Below are positions 6,200 to 12,456 of a stretch of DNA of 12,456 nt, one piece after another. Every line of letters begins with the position of its first letter. The first letter of the stretch is position 1. Source of the stretch: an uncultured Romboutsia sp. GTDB lineage: Bacteria; Bacillota; Clostridia; Peptostreptococcales; Peptostreptococcaceae. A program made the translations under genes and the position numbers. Under the pieces are notes generated by a model. That model was not told the DNA's origin, did not search any database, and worked only from the letters and a program-made list of their open reading frames with translations. Where the stretch lies: the NCBI GenBank assembly GCA_937880075.1, contig CALFLM010000050.1, positions 1 through 12,456 on the forward strand, given 5' to 3'.

Positions 6200-6874
6200 A
6201 TGGAAGATATAATACTAAATGAAAAAAATAAATACAACAAAATATATACTGAATTAATGTTTTGTGTAGATGACTTAAGAAAAATGTTAGATACTGAGGA
6301 ATTAGAAAAAAGAAGTTTTATATATAAAGTTGATACATTAAAAGATTATATTGAATTTCTAGATAACTTAGAAAAAGAAAGTAAAAAGGATAAGGGATTA
6401 TTTAAAAAAATATTTAATATAGAAAATAATACAAGTCAAAAAATAGATAAATATCTTACACTTGATAAGCGTAGAGATTTAGAAAAAGTAAATAAATGTA
6501 GTAAATGTGCATGTAGAAATTGTGTAAATATTTGTAATATGAATCATTGCTTTAATTGTAGAGAAAAAGAGTATGTAGTAAAATGCGATAAAGATATTAC
6601 ATTACTTACAAAAACTACTGATACTGTAGAGCTTTATCAAGGAGATGAAAAGTTTGTATTCAATGTAGCAGGGTATTTAGTAGAAAAAGGTGACAATGGA
6701 CACTTTAGTAGATATGTATATTTAATAGATAGCAAAGATTATGATAATCAGCATATATTAAAGTACTCAAAGTTTAAAGGAGAAGAATCATATGATTCAG
6801 TTATAACTGACGATACCCAAGATGAGTTAATTAGAATAAATGATAAATTTATAGAAATGGGGTTAAGAGTATAG
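6200..6874 (+). CDS. Unrecognised protein with central eight-cysteine cluster, pspA neighbour
   Basis: I do not recognise this family. From the ATG at 6200 it has 224 residues. GAGGTGG lies five bases before it, so the GTG at 6191, inside that site, is rejected as a start. The N-terminal ~90 residues are helical and charged (DDLRKMLDTEELEKRS, DYIEFLDNLEKESKK). Residues ~100-129 hold eight cysteines spaced C-x2-C-x-C-x2-C-x3-C-x4-C-x2-C-x8-C, with one histidine (116), suited to two zinc ions or an Fe-S cluster. The C-terminal ~95 residues look like a compact strand-rich domain (VELYQGDEKFVFNVAGYLVEKG, YVYLIDSKDY). There is no signal peptide or membrane segment, so it is probably cytosolic. The next gene begins one base after its stop, making an operon with translational coupling. 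Placement after pspA suggests, but does not prove, an envelope-stress role. Confidence 0.85.
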   Translation: MEDIILNEKNKYNKIYTELMFCVDDLRKMLDTEELEKRSFIYKVDTLKDYIEFLDNLEKESKKDKGLFKKIFNIENNTSQKIDKYLTLDKRRDLEKVNKCSKCACRNCVNICNMNHCFNCREKEYVVKCDKDITLLTKTTDTVELYQGDEKFVFNVAGYLVEKGDNGHFSRYVYLIDSKDYDNQHILKYSKFKGEESYDSVITDDTQDELIRINDKFIEMGLRV

Positions 6875-6875
6875 T

Positions 6876-7427
6876 ATGAGAAATAATAAAGTAAAGATAG
6901 CTTATCTTTTAACGACATTTATATTTTTATTTACTTATATAGGGGGATTTTTAGGAACTATAAAATCTTATGCGTATGATGGTACCTATGTAACATTAGT
7001 ATCTTCAAGTAAACCAAGCTCAGGAAGCTTTAAAAGTTCAACTAAGAGTAATTCTACAACTCCAAAGTCTACAATAAAGCCAGATTCAGGTAGCTTTTCC
7101 ACAAAACAAAATACTAGTAATAAAAATTCAGGATCATCAAGTACTATAAAACCAGATTCTGGAAGTTTTTCTACTAGTCCTAAAAATAATACTAGCAGAA
7201 ATAGTAACAATAATACTAACACTAATAATAATGATTATGATGATTACGGAGAAAGCAAATCTAAGAAATCTATATTTGGAGGAAGTTATTACGGAGGATA
7301 TAATCCATTTAGAAGAGTCTTTTTTGGATATGGAATAAGTTCTTGGATTATTAAATTGGTAATTATTATAACTATAATAGTATTTATATACATTTTAATT
7401 GATTATATAAAAAGTAAGAGAGATTAA
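6876..7427 (+). CDS. Ser/Thr/Asn-rich membrane protein with GSF repeats, two membrane segments
   Basis: No family recognised. Of 183 residues, 8-30 form an N-terminal hydrophobic segment (signal peptide or anchor; a cleavage after SYA at 33 is possible). Residues 43-120 are low complexity in Ser, Thr, Asn and Lys. They contain the imperfect repeats KPSSGSF (46-52), IKPDSGSFST (67-76) and IKPDSGSFST (91-100). A Gly/Tyr-rich patch (FGGSYYGGYNPF, 134-145) precedes a C-terminal transmembrane helix (about 155-177) ending in a basic KSKRD tail. The likely topology is an extracytoplasmic disordered region tethered at one or both ends. Its ATG lies one base after the upstream stop with only a weak ribosome site (AAGAG), so translation probably depends on the cysteine-cluster gene. 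It may be a membrane partner of that protein and of PspA; that is inference. Confidence 0.85.
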   Translation: MRNNKVKIAYLLTTFIFLFTYIGGFLGTIKSYAYDGTYVTLVSSSKPSSGSFKSSTKSNSTTPKSTIKPDSGSFSTKQNTSNKNSGSSSTIKPDSGSFSTSPKNNTSRNSNNNTNTNNNDYDDYGESKSKKSIFGGSYYGGYNPFRRVFFGYGISSWIIKLVIIITIIVFIYILIDYIKSKRD

Positions 7428-7446
7428 AGATTAATATTTAGATAAT

Positions 7447-7491
7447 AAAAAAGTAGGATAATTAATATAGAATTATACCTACTTATTTTTT
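7447..7491. terminator. Bidirectional terminator between convergent genes
   Basis: AAAAAAGTAGG (7447-7457) pairs with CCTACTT followed by ATTTTTT (7478-7491). Inner ATAATT/AATTAT pairing extends the stem with one bulge. A and T runs on the two sides serve both the membrane-protein gene and the minus-strand amidase gene. Confidence 0.8.
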
Positions 7492-7505
7492 ATCATATTC
7501 AAAGT

Positions 7506-8345
7506 TTATTTTACATAAACACCAGAAACATATCCATACCTACCGTTGTACTTTATTTTATGCCAATCAAATTTTGTATCTATAACTTTAACCTTAGTTC
7601 CTTTTGGTAATGTACCTATAATCTTAAAGTTCTTTCCTCTATCACTCATGATGTTTACATTATTTAGCGCTACAGCGAATTTATATGTATTACTTTGTGT
7701 AGTCTTAGTTGAATTTGAGGTATTTAGCTCGTCTATATTTAAATATTTTTTTATACCAGCGACTATACCATTTACTACTTTATTTTGATATTCATCAGTG
7801 CTTAATTTATATCCTTCAGATGAATTTGATATAAAACCACATTCTAAAAGAATAGATGGTTTTTTGTTATCTCTTAATACTTGGAAGTTTCCTTTTCTTA
7901 TATTTCGATCATTTGCATTTGTATAATCTATAATGCCTTTATGGATAGTAGTTGCTAAATTTTTATTTTTATCACCCATATAATATGTTTCGATACCATT
8001 TGCACTTTTATTCAAAGACGCATTTTGGTGTATTGAAATAAACATATCTGCATCAGAATTATTTGATTTAATTGCTCGTTTTGATAATGATAGATATGTG
8101 TCATCTTTTCTACTCATTTCAACTTTTATACCTTCATCTATTAATTTATCTTCTAATTTTTGTGCAATTTGCAAGTTAATAGTATCTTCGAAATACCCAT
8201 TATGAGTACTTCCATTATCATTACCCCCATGACCTGCATCTATAAATACTTTGTGGCTTGCTGCATTTGATATTGTAAAATTTGATACAAGTATTGTTGT
8301 TAATATAGATGCTGCTGCAATTTTTTTTAATGTCTTATTTATCAA
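7506..8345 (-). CDS. Secreted N-acetylmuramoyl-L-alanine amidase (Amidase_3) with SH3 domain
   Basis: This enzyme cleaves the bond between N-acetylmuramic acid and the stem peptide of peptidoglycan, outside the cell. Its 279 residues comprise a signal peptide (1 to about 28, basic MINKTLKK, a hydrophobic stretch, SNA cleavage site), a zinc-dependent Amidase_3 catalytic domain (about 31-202) and a bacterial SH3 domain (about 222-279, ending YGYVSGVYVK). The zinc ligands are H39 in DAGHGG, E53 and H106 in SIHQNAS; the catalytic glutamate is E168 in LLECGF. All are present, so it should be active. The start is TTG at 8345, six bases after a perfect AGGAGG, and no ATG gives an equivalent N-terminus. 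It is transcribed alone from a strong-looking promoter (8382-8410), divergently from copA. Likely a housekeeping or cell-separation autolysin; exact role unknown. Confidence 0.93.
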   Translation of the reverse strand: MINKTLKKIAAASILTTILVSNFTISNAASHKVFIDAGHGGNDNGSTHNGYFEDTINLQIAQKLEDKLIDEGIKVEMSRKDDTYLSLSKRAIKSNNSDADMFISIHQNASLNKSANGIETYYMGDKNKNLATTIHKGIIDYTNANDRNIRKGNFQVLRDNKKPSILLECGFISNSSEGYKLSTDEYQNKVVNGIVAGIKKYLNIDELNTSNSTKTTQSNTYKFAVALNNVNIMSDRGKNFKIIGTLPKGTKVKVIDTKFDWHKIKYNGRYGYVSGVYVK

Positions 8346-8381
8346 AATATACCTCCTATATGTGTAAATTATTCCATATAT

Positions 8382-8410
8382 ATTATATATATGAGTAAGG
8401 TATATTTCAA
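8382..8410 (-). promoter_or_regulatory. Promoter of the amidase gene
   Basis: On the minus strand TTGAAA (8410-8405), a 17-bp spacer and TATAAT (8387-8382) form a near-consensus housekeeping promoter, about 37 bases before the TTG start. Confidence 0.7.
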
Positions 8411-8507
8411 TATTTTATGTTTAATGATTAAACTTAGATATAATCTTAGCAATAAATCAAAAATTAAGGTGTAAATAAATTGATTTAATAAATTACTCAG
8501 AAAGTTA

Positions 8508-8536
8508 TTGAAAAAATAAAATAAATGGTTTAATAT
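8508..8536 (+). promoter_or_regulatory. copA promoter
   Basis: TTGAAA (8508-8513), a 17-bp spacer and TAATAT (8531-8536). The -10 hexamer is the first six bases of the copper-type operator, so promoter and operator cannot be occupied together. Confidence 0.7.
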
Positions 8537-8555
8537 ACCTATATGGGGTATATTA
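8531..8555. promoter_or_regulatory. CsoR-type copper operator upstream of copA
   Basis: TAATATACC (8531-8539) and GGTATATTA (8547-8555) are perfect 9-bp arms around TATATGG. The core reads ATACC-N5-GGGGTAT, close to the TACCC-N-GGGGTA style of CsoR operators known from Bacillus copZA. It overlaps the copA -10. CsoR releases DNA on binding Cu(I), so copA should be induced by copper. No csoR gene is in the window, so the repressor would act from elsewhere. Confidence 0.7.
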
Positions 8556-8586
8556 ATGGTATAGAAATAATGAAAGGAGATACTAT

Positions 8587-11292
8587 ATGCTAAATAATAA
8601 AGAAACCTATAAAATAGGTGGCATGACATGTGCATCTTGTGCAAAGTCTGTAGAAAGAATAACTAAAAAATTAGACGGTGTAGAAAGCTCAAGTGTAAAC
8701 ATAGCAACTGAAAAGCTTAATATAGAATATAATAAGCAAAAAGTAAGTTTTGATGATATAAAATCAGCAATAGAAAAGGCTGGATATGAGGTTATAAAAG
8801 AAAATAAAATTAAAAGATTAGAATTAAAAATAGGAGGTATGACATGTGCAGCCTGTGCAAAGGCTGTAGAGAGAGTAACAAAAAAATTAGATGGAGTAGA
8901 AATTTCAAATGTAAATATAGCAACAGAAAAAGCAAATATAGAATACGATCCATCTAATGTCACAGAAAATGATATAAAATCGGCAATAGAGAAAGCAGGA
9001 TATTCAATAATTGAAGACAGCAAAAAGACTTTAGAACTTAAAATAGGAGGCATGACATGTGCATCTTGTGCAAAGGCTGTAGAAAGAATTACAAAGAAAA
9101 TAGATGGAGTAGAAAATTCAAGTGTAAACATTGCAACAGAAAAAGCTAATATAGAGTATGATTCATCTAAGGTTAAGTTATCACATATAAAATCAGCAAT
9201 AGAAAAAGCAGGGTACTTTATAATTGAAGAAAAGAAAGAAACACTAGTAGATGAAGATAAATTAAGAAAAGAAAAAGAGATGAAAACTTTATTTACTAAA
9301 TTTATAATAGCAGTAGGATTTTCGATTCCACTATTTTATATAGCAATGGGACCTATGATATCAAAGCCTTTTGGACCTTGGCCAGTTCCAAGTATTATAG
9401 ATCCGATGATAAATCCATTAAATTATGCACTTATACAAATGATATTAGTAATACCAGTAATGATAGCTGGTTATAAGTTTTACATTAAAGGATTTAAATC
9501 ACTTATAAATAGAAATCCAAACATGGATACACTAGTTGCAATAGGAACATCATCAGCATTTTTATACAGTGCGTATACAACATTTAAAATTGCAACTACT
9601 ACTATTAAAGTAAATCATGGGCATCACCAATTATACTTTGAAAGTGCAGGTATAATAATTGCTTTAATATTACTTGGGAAATACTTAGAATCAAGATCTA
9701 AAGGTAAAACAAGGGAAGCCATTAAAAAACTTATGGGGCTTCAGCCTAAAACCGCATTAATAGTAAAAGGAGATCAAGAAATAGAAATACCAATAGATGA
9801 AGTTGAAGCAGGAGACGTAATAATAGTAAAACCAGGGAGTAAGATACCAGTTGATGGTGTTGTTGTAGAAGGCCATACTTCAGTTGATGAATCGATGCTT
9901 ACCGGAGAGAGTATACCTGTTGAGAAAAATGTTGGAGATAATGTAACTGGAGCAAGTATAAATAAAAATGGTGTTATTAAATTTAGAGCAGAAAAAGTAG
10001 GTTCAGATACTGCTCTTGCTCAAATTATAAAGCTTGTTGAAGATGCTCAAGGTAAAAAAGCTCCAATAGCAGCACTTGCAGATACTGTATCTGGATACTT
10101 TGTACCAGCAGTTATAATAATATCTTTAGTGTCAGCAGCACTTTGGTTTATAGTTGGAAATAAGGATTTAGAATTTGTTCTTACAATATTTATATCAGTG
10201 CTTGTAATAGCATGCCCTTGTGCACTTGGTCTTGCTACACCAACAGCAATAATGGTTGGAACTGGTAAAGGTGCAGAAAATGGAATACTTATAAAAGGTG
10301 GAGAAGCTTTAGAACTTGCACACAAAGTAGATACTGTAATATTTGACAAAACAGGTACAATAACAGAAGGAAAACCAACTGTTACAGATATAATAACAAC
10401 TAATAATATAGATGAGAGATACTTACTTCAATTAGCGTCAAGTGCTGAAAAAGGGTCAGAACATCCACTTGGAGAAGCTATAGTAAAATACGGAGAAGAA
10501 AATAGTATTGAATTTAAGAAAGTAGAAAACTTCAAAGCTATACCAGGGCACGGTATAGAGGTTACAATAGATGGTAATGTAGTGTTACTTGGAAATAAAA
10601 AACTTATGAATGATAAAAATATAGCTTTAGGAAGCTTAGAATCTAAATCTGATGAATTAGCATCATTTGGAAAGACTCCTATGTATATAGCAGTAGATAA
10701 TACTTTAGCTGGAATAATAGCAGTGGCAGATACTGTTAAAGAAAATAGTAAAAATGCTATAGAAAAGCTCCATGAAATGGGGATAAAAGTAGCTATGGTT
10801 ACAGGTGATAATAAAAAAACTGCAGATGCTATAGCAAAAGAAGTAGGAATCGATATAGTAGTTTCAGAAGTTTTACCAAAAGATAAATCTAATGAAGTTA
10901 AAAAGCTTCAAGAACAAGGTAAATTTGTTGCAATGGTTGGAGATGGTATAAATGATGCACCAGCACTAGCACAAGCAGATATTGGTATAGCTATAGGAAG
11001 TGGTACAGATGTTGCAATGGAATCAGCAGACATTGTACTGATGAAGAGTGACTTAATGGATGTACCAACAGCTATAAAGCTAAGTAATGAAACTATAAAA
11101 AACATTAAGCAAAATTTATTCTGGGCATTTGGATATAATATTATAGGAATACCGATAGCAGCAGGACTTTTATATATCTTTGGTGGACCTCTTTTAAATC
11201 CAATGTTTGCAGCAGCTGCTATGAGCTTAAGTTCTGTGTCAGTTGTTACTAATGCACTTAGACTTAAAAATTTTAAAGGTTATAGACAATAA
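8587..11292 (+). CDS. copA: Copper-exporting P1B-type ATPase with three HMA domains
   Basis: This enzyme pumps Cu(I) out of the cytoplasm at the cost of ATP. Its 901 residues start with three heavy-metal-associated domains, each with a GMTCAxC site (C15/C18, C87/C90, C158/C161). About eight transmembrane helices follow, with the actuator motif TGES (439-442), the intramembrane metal site CPC (543-545), the phosphorylated D587 in DKTGT, SEHP (624-627) of the nucleotide domain and GDGIND (785-790). Y850-N851 and M879-SLSS near the C-terminus complete the Cu(I) signature of the P1B-1 group, which argues against Zn or Cd. One or two HMA domains are usual in Firmicutes; three is longer. AAAGGAG lies eight bases before the ATG. 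It is a single-gene unit under a CsoR-type operator, without adjacent csoR or copZ; the extra HMA domains may replace a separate chaperone (inference). Confidence 0.97.
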   Translation: MLNNKETYKIGGMTCASCAKSVERITKKLDGVESSSVNIATEKLNIEYNKQKVSFDDIKSAIEKAGYEVIKENKIKRLELKIGGMTCAACAKAVERVTKKLDGVEISNVNIATEKANIEYDPSNVTENDIKSAIEKAGYSIIEDSKKTLELKIGGMTCASCAKAVERITKKIDGVENSSVNIATEKANIEYDSSKVKLSHIKSAIEKAGYFIIEEKKETLVDEDKLRKEKEMKTLFTKFIIAVGFSIPLFYIAMGPMISKPFGPWPVPSIIDPMINPLNYALIQMILVIPVMIAGYKFYIKGFKSLINRNPNMDTLVAIGTSSAFLYSAYTTFKIATTTIKVNHGHHQLYFESAGIIIALILLGKYLESRSKGKTREAIKKLMGLQPKTALIVKGDQEIEIPIDEVEAGDVIIVKPGSKIPVDGVVVEGHTSVDESMLTGESIPVEKNVGDNVTGASINKNGVIKFRAEKVGSDTALAQIIKLVEDAQGKKAPIAALADTVSGYFVPAVIIISLVSAALWFIVGNKDLEFVLTIFISVLVIACPCALGLATPTAIMVGTGKGAENGILIKGGEALELAHKVDTVIFDKTGTITEGKPTVTDIITTNNIDERYLLQLASSAEKGSEHPLGEAIVKYGEENSIEFKKVENFKAIPGHGIEVTIDGNVVLLGNKKLMNDKNIALGSLESKSDELASFGKTPMYIAVDNTLAGIIAVADTVKENSKNAIEKLHEMGIKVAMVTGDNKKTADAIAKEVGIDIVVSEVLPKDKSNEVKKLQEQGKFVAMVGDGINDAPALAQADIGIAIGSGTDVAMESADIVLMKSDLMDVPTAIKLSNETIKNIKQNLFWAFGYNIIGIPIAAGLLYIFGGPLLNPMFAAAAMSLSSVSVVTNALRLKNFKGYRQ
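8608..9231 (+). repeat. Three tandem HMA-coding repeats inside copA
   Basis: Three units of about 213-216 bases (8608-8802, 8824-9018, 9037-9231) encode HMA domains that are unusually alike. Units 2 and 3 differ at about 12 of some 63 residues, and all three share IKSAIEKAGY and VNIATEK exactly. This points to in-place duplication or ongoing gene conversion rather than ancient separate domains. The arrangement could expand or contract by recombination. Confidence 0.85.
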
Positions 11293-11324
11293 AAATTGAA
11301 TATAAATTTGAATAATTAATATAT

Positions 11325-11370
11325 AAAGATAGGTATTATCATAGGTTTATGGTAATACCTATCTTTTATT
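11325..11370 (+). terminator. Intrinsic terminator of copA
   Basis: AAAGATAGGTATTA (11325-11338) pairs with TAATACCTATCTTT (11353-11366). The stem continues inward through five more pairs, one of them G-U, to a GGTT loop. A TTTTATT tail follows. Very stable for this AT-rich DNA. Confidence 0.85.
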
Positions 11371-11483
11371 ATAAAGAGTTTATGTTATAAAAAAATCGGG
11401 ATTTATAAGAATATATTTGTATAATTAAAAAAGGATTTTAAGCAGTATATGTTTATATAATGTAAAAAATGATATTTTGAAAT

Positions 11484-11541
11484 GATTCACCCACGCAGTG
11501 TCTCAAGCAACAAATATATCTTTGGAGAAGTGAGCGAAGCA
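11484..11541. repeat. GC-richer intergenic element, diverged copy of the left-edge repeat
   Basis: Inside the 365-bp gap between copA and the GH25 gene, this stretch (containing CCCACGCAGTGTCTC and GAAGTGAGCGAAGC) stands out by G+C content and lack of a reading frame. Bases 11506-11532, reverse-complemented, match 1-27 at 21 of 27 positions. It looks like a small dispersed intergenic element of unknown nature. The rest of the gap holds the copA terminator, a small GTTAA-N5-TTAAC inverted repeat (11571-11585) and the GH25 ribosome site; I see no gene in it. Confidence 0.4.
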
Positions 11542-11657
11542 AATTTTTATATAAAAATAATGTAATGATAGTTAACATTTTTAACTACTTAGGAATAGGA
11601 TGTAATTGAGAGAAATAAATCTTTACTCACAATTCATTGTAAAAAGGAGAGATATAA

Positions 11658-12456
11658 ATGGCAAATAAAGAGTTATCTAATTTAGATGGAATTGATATAA
11701 GTAATTGGACAGGAAGTGTGGATTTTTCAGAGGTAAAAAATAGCGGAGTTGAAGTAGTTTATATTCAAACCACAGAAGGGGTTAACTATATAGACCCATA
11801 TCTTCATGAATTTTATAATGGAGCAAAAGATAATGGATTAAAAGTTGGATTTTATCATTTTTTTAATCCAGGCACTTCACCTACACCAATTGAGCAAGCA
11901 CAATATTTTGTCCAAGCACTAAAAGGATTAAAATCAGATTGTAAGTTAGTAATAGACTTGGAAGAAACTGGAGGACTAAGCAACTATGAAGTATCAAGAC
12001 AAGCAGTTGAATTTTTAGAAGAAGTTAAAAGGTTAAGTGGACTTGATGTAGCTGTATACACATATACAAGTTTTGCACAAAATAACTTAGATCCAAATTC
12101 GTCAATAGGAGACTATCCTCTATGGATAGCAGAATATGGAGTTGATGAACCTGCGAGTAATCCAATATGGGGAAATAATTATGTAGGATGGCAATACTCT
12201 GAAACTGGTAGTGTACCAGGTATAAATGGAAACACAGATTTAGATACTTTCACTGAAGGTATATTATTAAGTGATAGTACTGAAGTACCAGGTGGTGATG
12301 ATAAGCCATCTCCAGAAGAAAAATTTATATATTATACAGTTGGAAATGGAGATACATTAAGTGAAATAGCTCAAAAATTTAATACAACAGTTGCAACATT
12401 GGTAGAATTAAATAATATTCAAAATCCAAATTTAATATATCCAGGTCAAGTACTAA
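11658..12456 (+). CDS. GH25 muramidase with LysM domain, truncated by window end
   Basis: This peptidoglycan muramidase (lysozyme) cuts the glycan strand between MurNAc and GlcNAc. 266 codons are visible and the frame is open to the window end. Residues about 10-205 form the GH25 domain: DGIDISNWTG (10-19, D13), VGFYHFFNPG (63-72), VIDLEE (98-103, with the D100-x-E102 catalytic pair), YPLWIAEYG (153-161), VGWQYSETG (176-184) and DLD (194-196). A Pro/Glu/Asp linker (about 206-222) leads to a LysM domain (YYTVGNGDTLSEIAQKFN, from about 225) that binds cell wall glycan. More LysM copies may follow outside the window. There is no signal peptide, as in phage endolysins, but no phage genes adjoin. 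AAAAAGGAGAG precedes the ATG. Release could be by lysis, holin or mother-cell death; undecided. Confidence 0.93.
   Translation, partial: MANKELSNLDGIDISNWTGSVDFSEVKNSGVEVVYIQTTEGVNYIDPYLHEFYNGAKDNGLKVGFYHFFNPGTSPTPIEQAQYFVQALKGLKSDCKLVIDLEETGGLSNYEVSRQAVEFLEEVKRLSGLDVAVYTYTSFAQNNLDPNSSIGDYPLWIAEYGVDEPASNPIWGNNYVGWQYSETGSVPGINGNTDLDTFTEGILLSDSTEVPGGDDKPSPEEKFIYYTVGNGDTLSEIAQKFNTTVATLVELNNIQNPNLIYPGQVL

Noticed and set aside
6191..6202. GTG at 6191 as start of the cysteine-cluster gene
   Set aside because: The codon lies inside the GAGGTGG ribosome site, which is correctly spaced for the ATG at 6200.
6986..7222. 78-residue minus-strand open frame
   Set aside because: Antisense of the Ser/Thr/Asn-rich repeats of the membrane-protein gene; Leu/Val-rich repeats mirror the sense repeats.
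8369..8644. 91-residue minus-strand hydrophobic open frame across the copA promoter
   Set aside because: It overlaps the copA promoter, operator and start. Its Tyr/Leu/Ile-rich composition reflects AT-rich non-coding DNA and there is no ribosome site.
8607..9131. 174-residue minus-strand open frame inside copA
   Set aside because: It is a shadow of the repeated HMA-coding region, with no ribosome site and Ser/Phe-rich translation typical of antisense of an AT-rich gene.
10047..10349. 100-residue minus-strand open frame
   Set aside because: Lies fully within the conserved CPC/DKTGT core of copA, with no start signals of its own.
11658..12456. Prophage lysis module
   Set aside because: No holin, tail or other phage genes are visible in the window; only the isolated GH25-LysM gene supports it.

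Overview
The window comes from a very AT-rich, low-GC Gram-positive chromosome. Codon use is dominated by AT-ending codons (ATA, TTA, AGA), ribosome sites are strong GGAGG types, and hairpin-plus-T-run terminators are frequent. A spore-surface-like jelly-roll protein, an Amidase_3-SH3 enzyme with a signal peptide and a GH25-LysM muramidase fit an anaerobic, probably spore-forming member of Clostridia. I favour Peptostreptococcaceae (the Clostridioides/Paeniclostridium/Romboutsia group), by inference from protein style only. Nothing points to an integrated phage, transposon or CRISPR locus. The region reads as ordinary chromosome built from small independent transcription units.

Layout: (a) 1-1110: a GC-richer hairpin/repeat at the left edge, then a short DprA/Smf-family gene with its own terminator. 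(b) 1166-1579, minus: a cysteine-containing C1q/TNF-like (BclA C-terminal-like) protein. A probable decayed plus-strand gene lies behind it at about 1677-1868. (c) 1971-2543: an unrecognised 175-residue protein and a long hairpin. (d) 2663-4598: a MarR regulator and a MATE exporter in one operon, with a clear TAGTTG-N6-CAACTA operator at the predicted transcription start. (e) 4720-5026: a 65-residue four-cysteine protein, possibly DUF1450/YuzB-like. (f) 5320-7491: a PspA/IM30 gene, then an unrecognised eight-cysteine-cluster protein tightly coupled to a Ser/Thr/Asn-rich, two-membrane-segment protein. (g) 7506-8345, minus: a secreted N-acetylmuramoyl-L-alanine amidase using a TTG start. (h) 8508-11366: a copper P1B-type ATPase with three N-terminal metal-binding domains, behind a promoter overlapped by a CsoR-type palindrome. 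(i) 11506-11532: a sequence resembling the left-edge repeat. (j) 11658-12456: a GH25 muramidase with LysM, cut by the window end.

Functionally most of the window concerns the cell envelope and export: drug/cation efflux (MATE), copper efflux (CopA), membrane-stress response (PspA and neighbours) and peptidoglycan cleavage (amidase, muramidase). The part most likely to hold undescribed biology is the pspA-linked pair at 6200-7427. The cysteine-cluster protein and the low-complexity membrane protein match no family I can name. They overlap in translation control and have a 10-bp-arm inverted repeat upstream of their own promoter. The copper gene's regulation is unusually readable from the DNA, although no csoR or copZ lies beside it.
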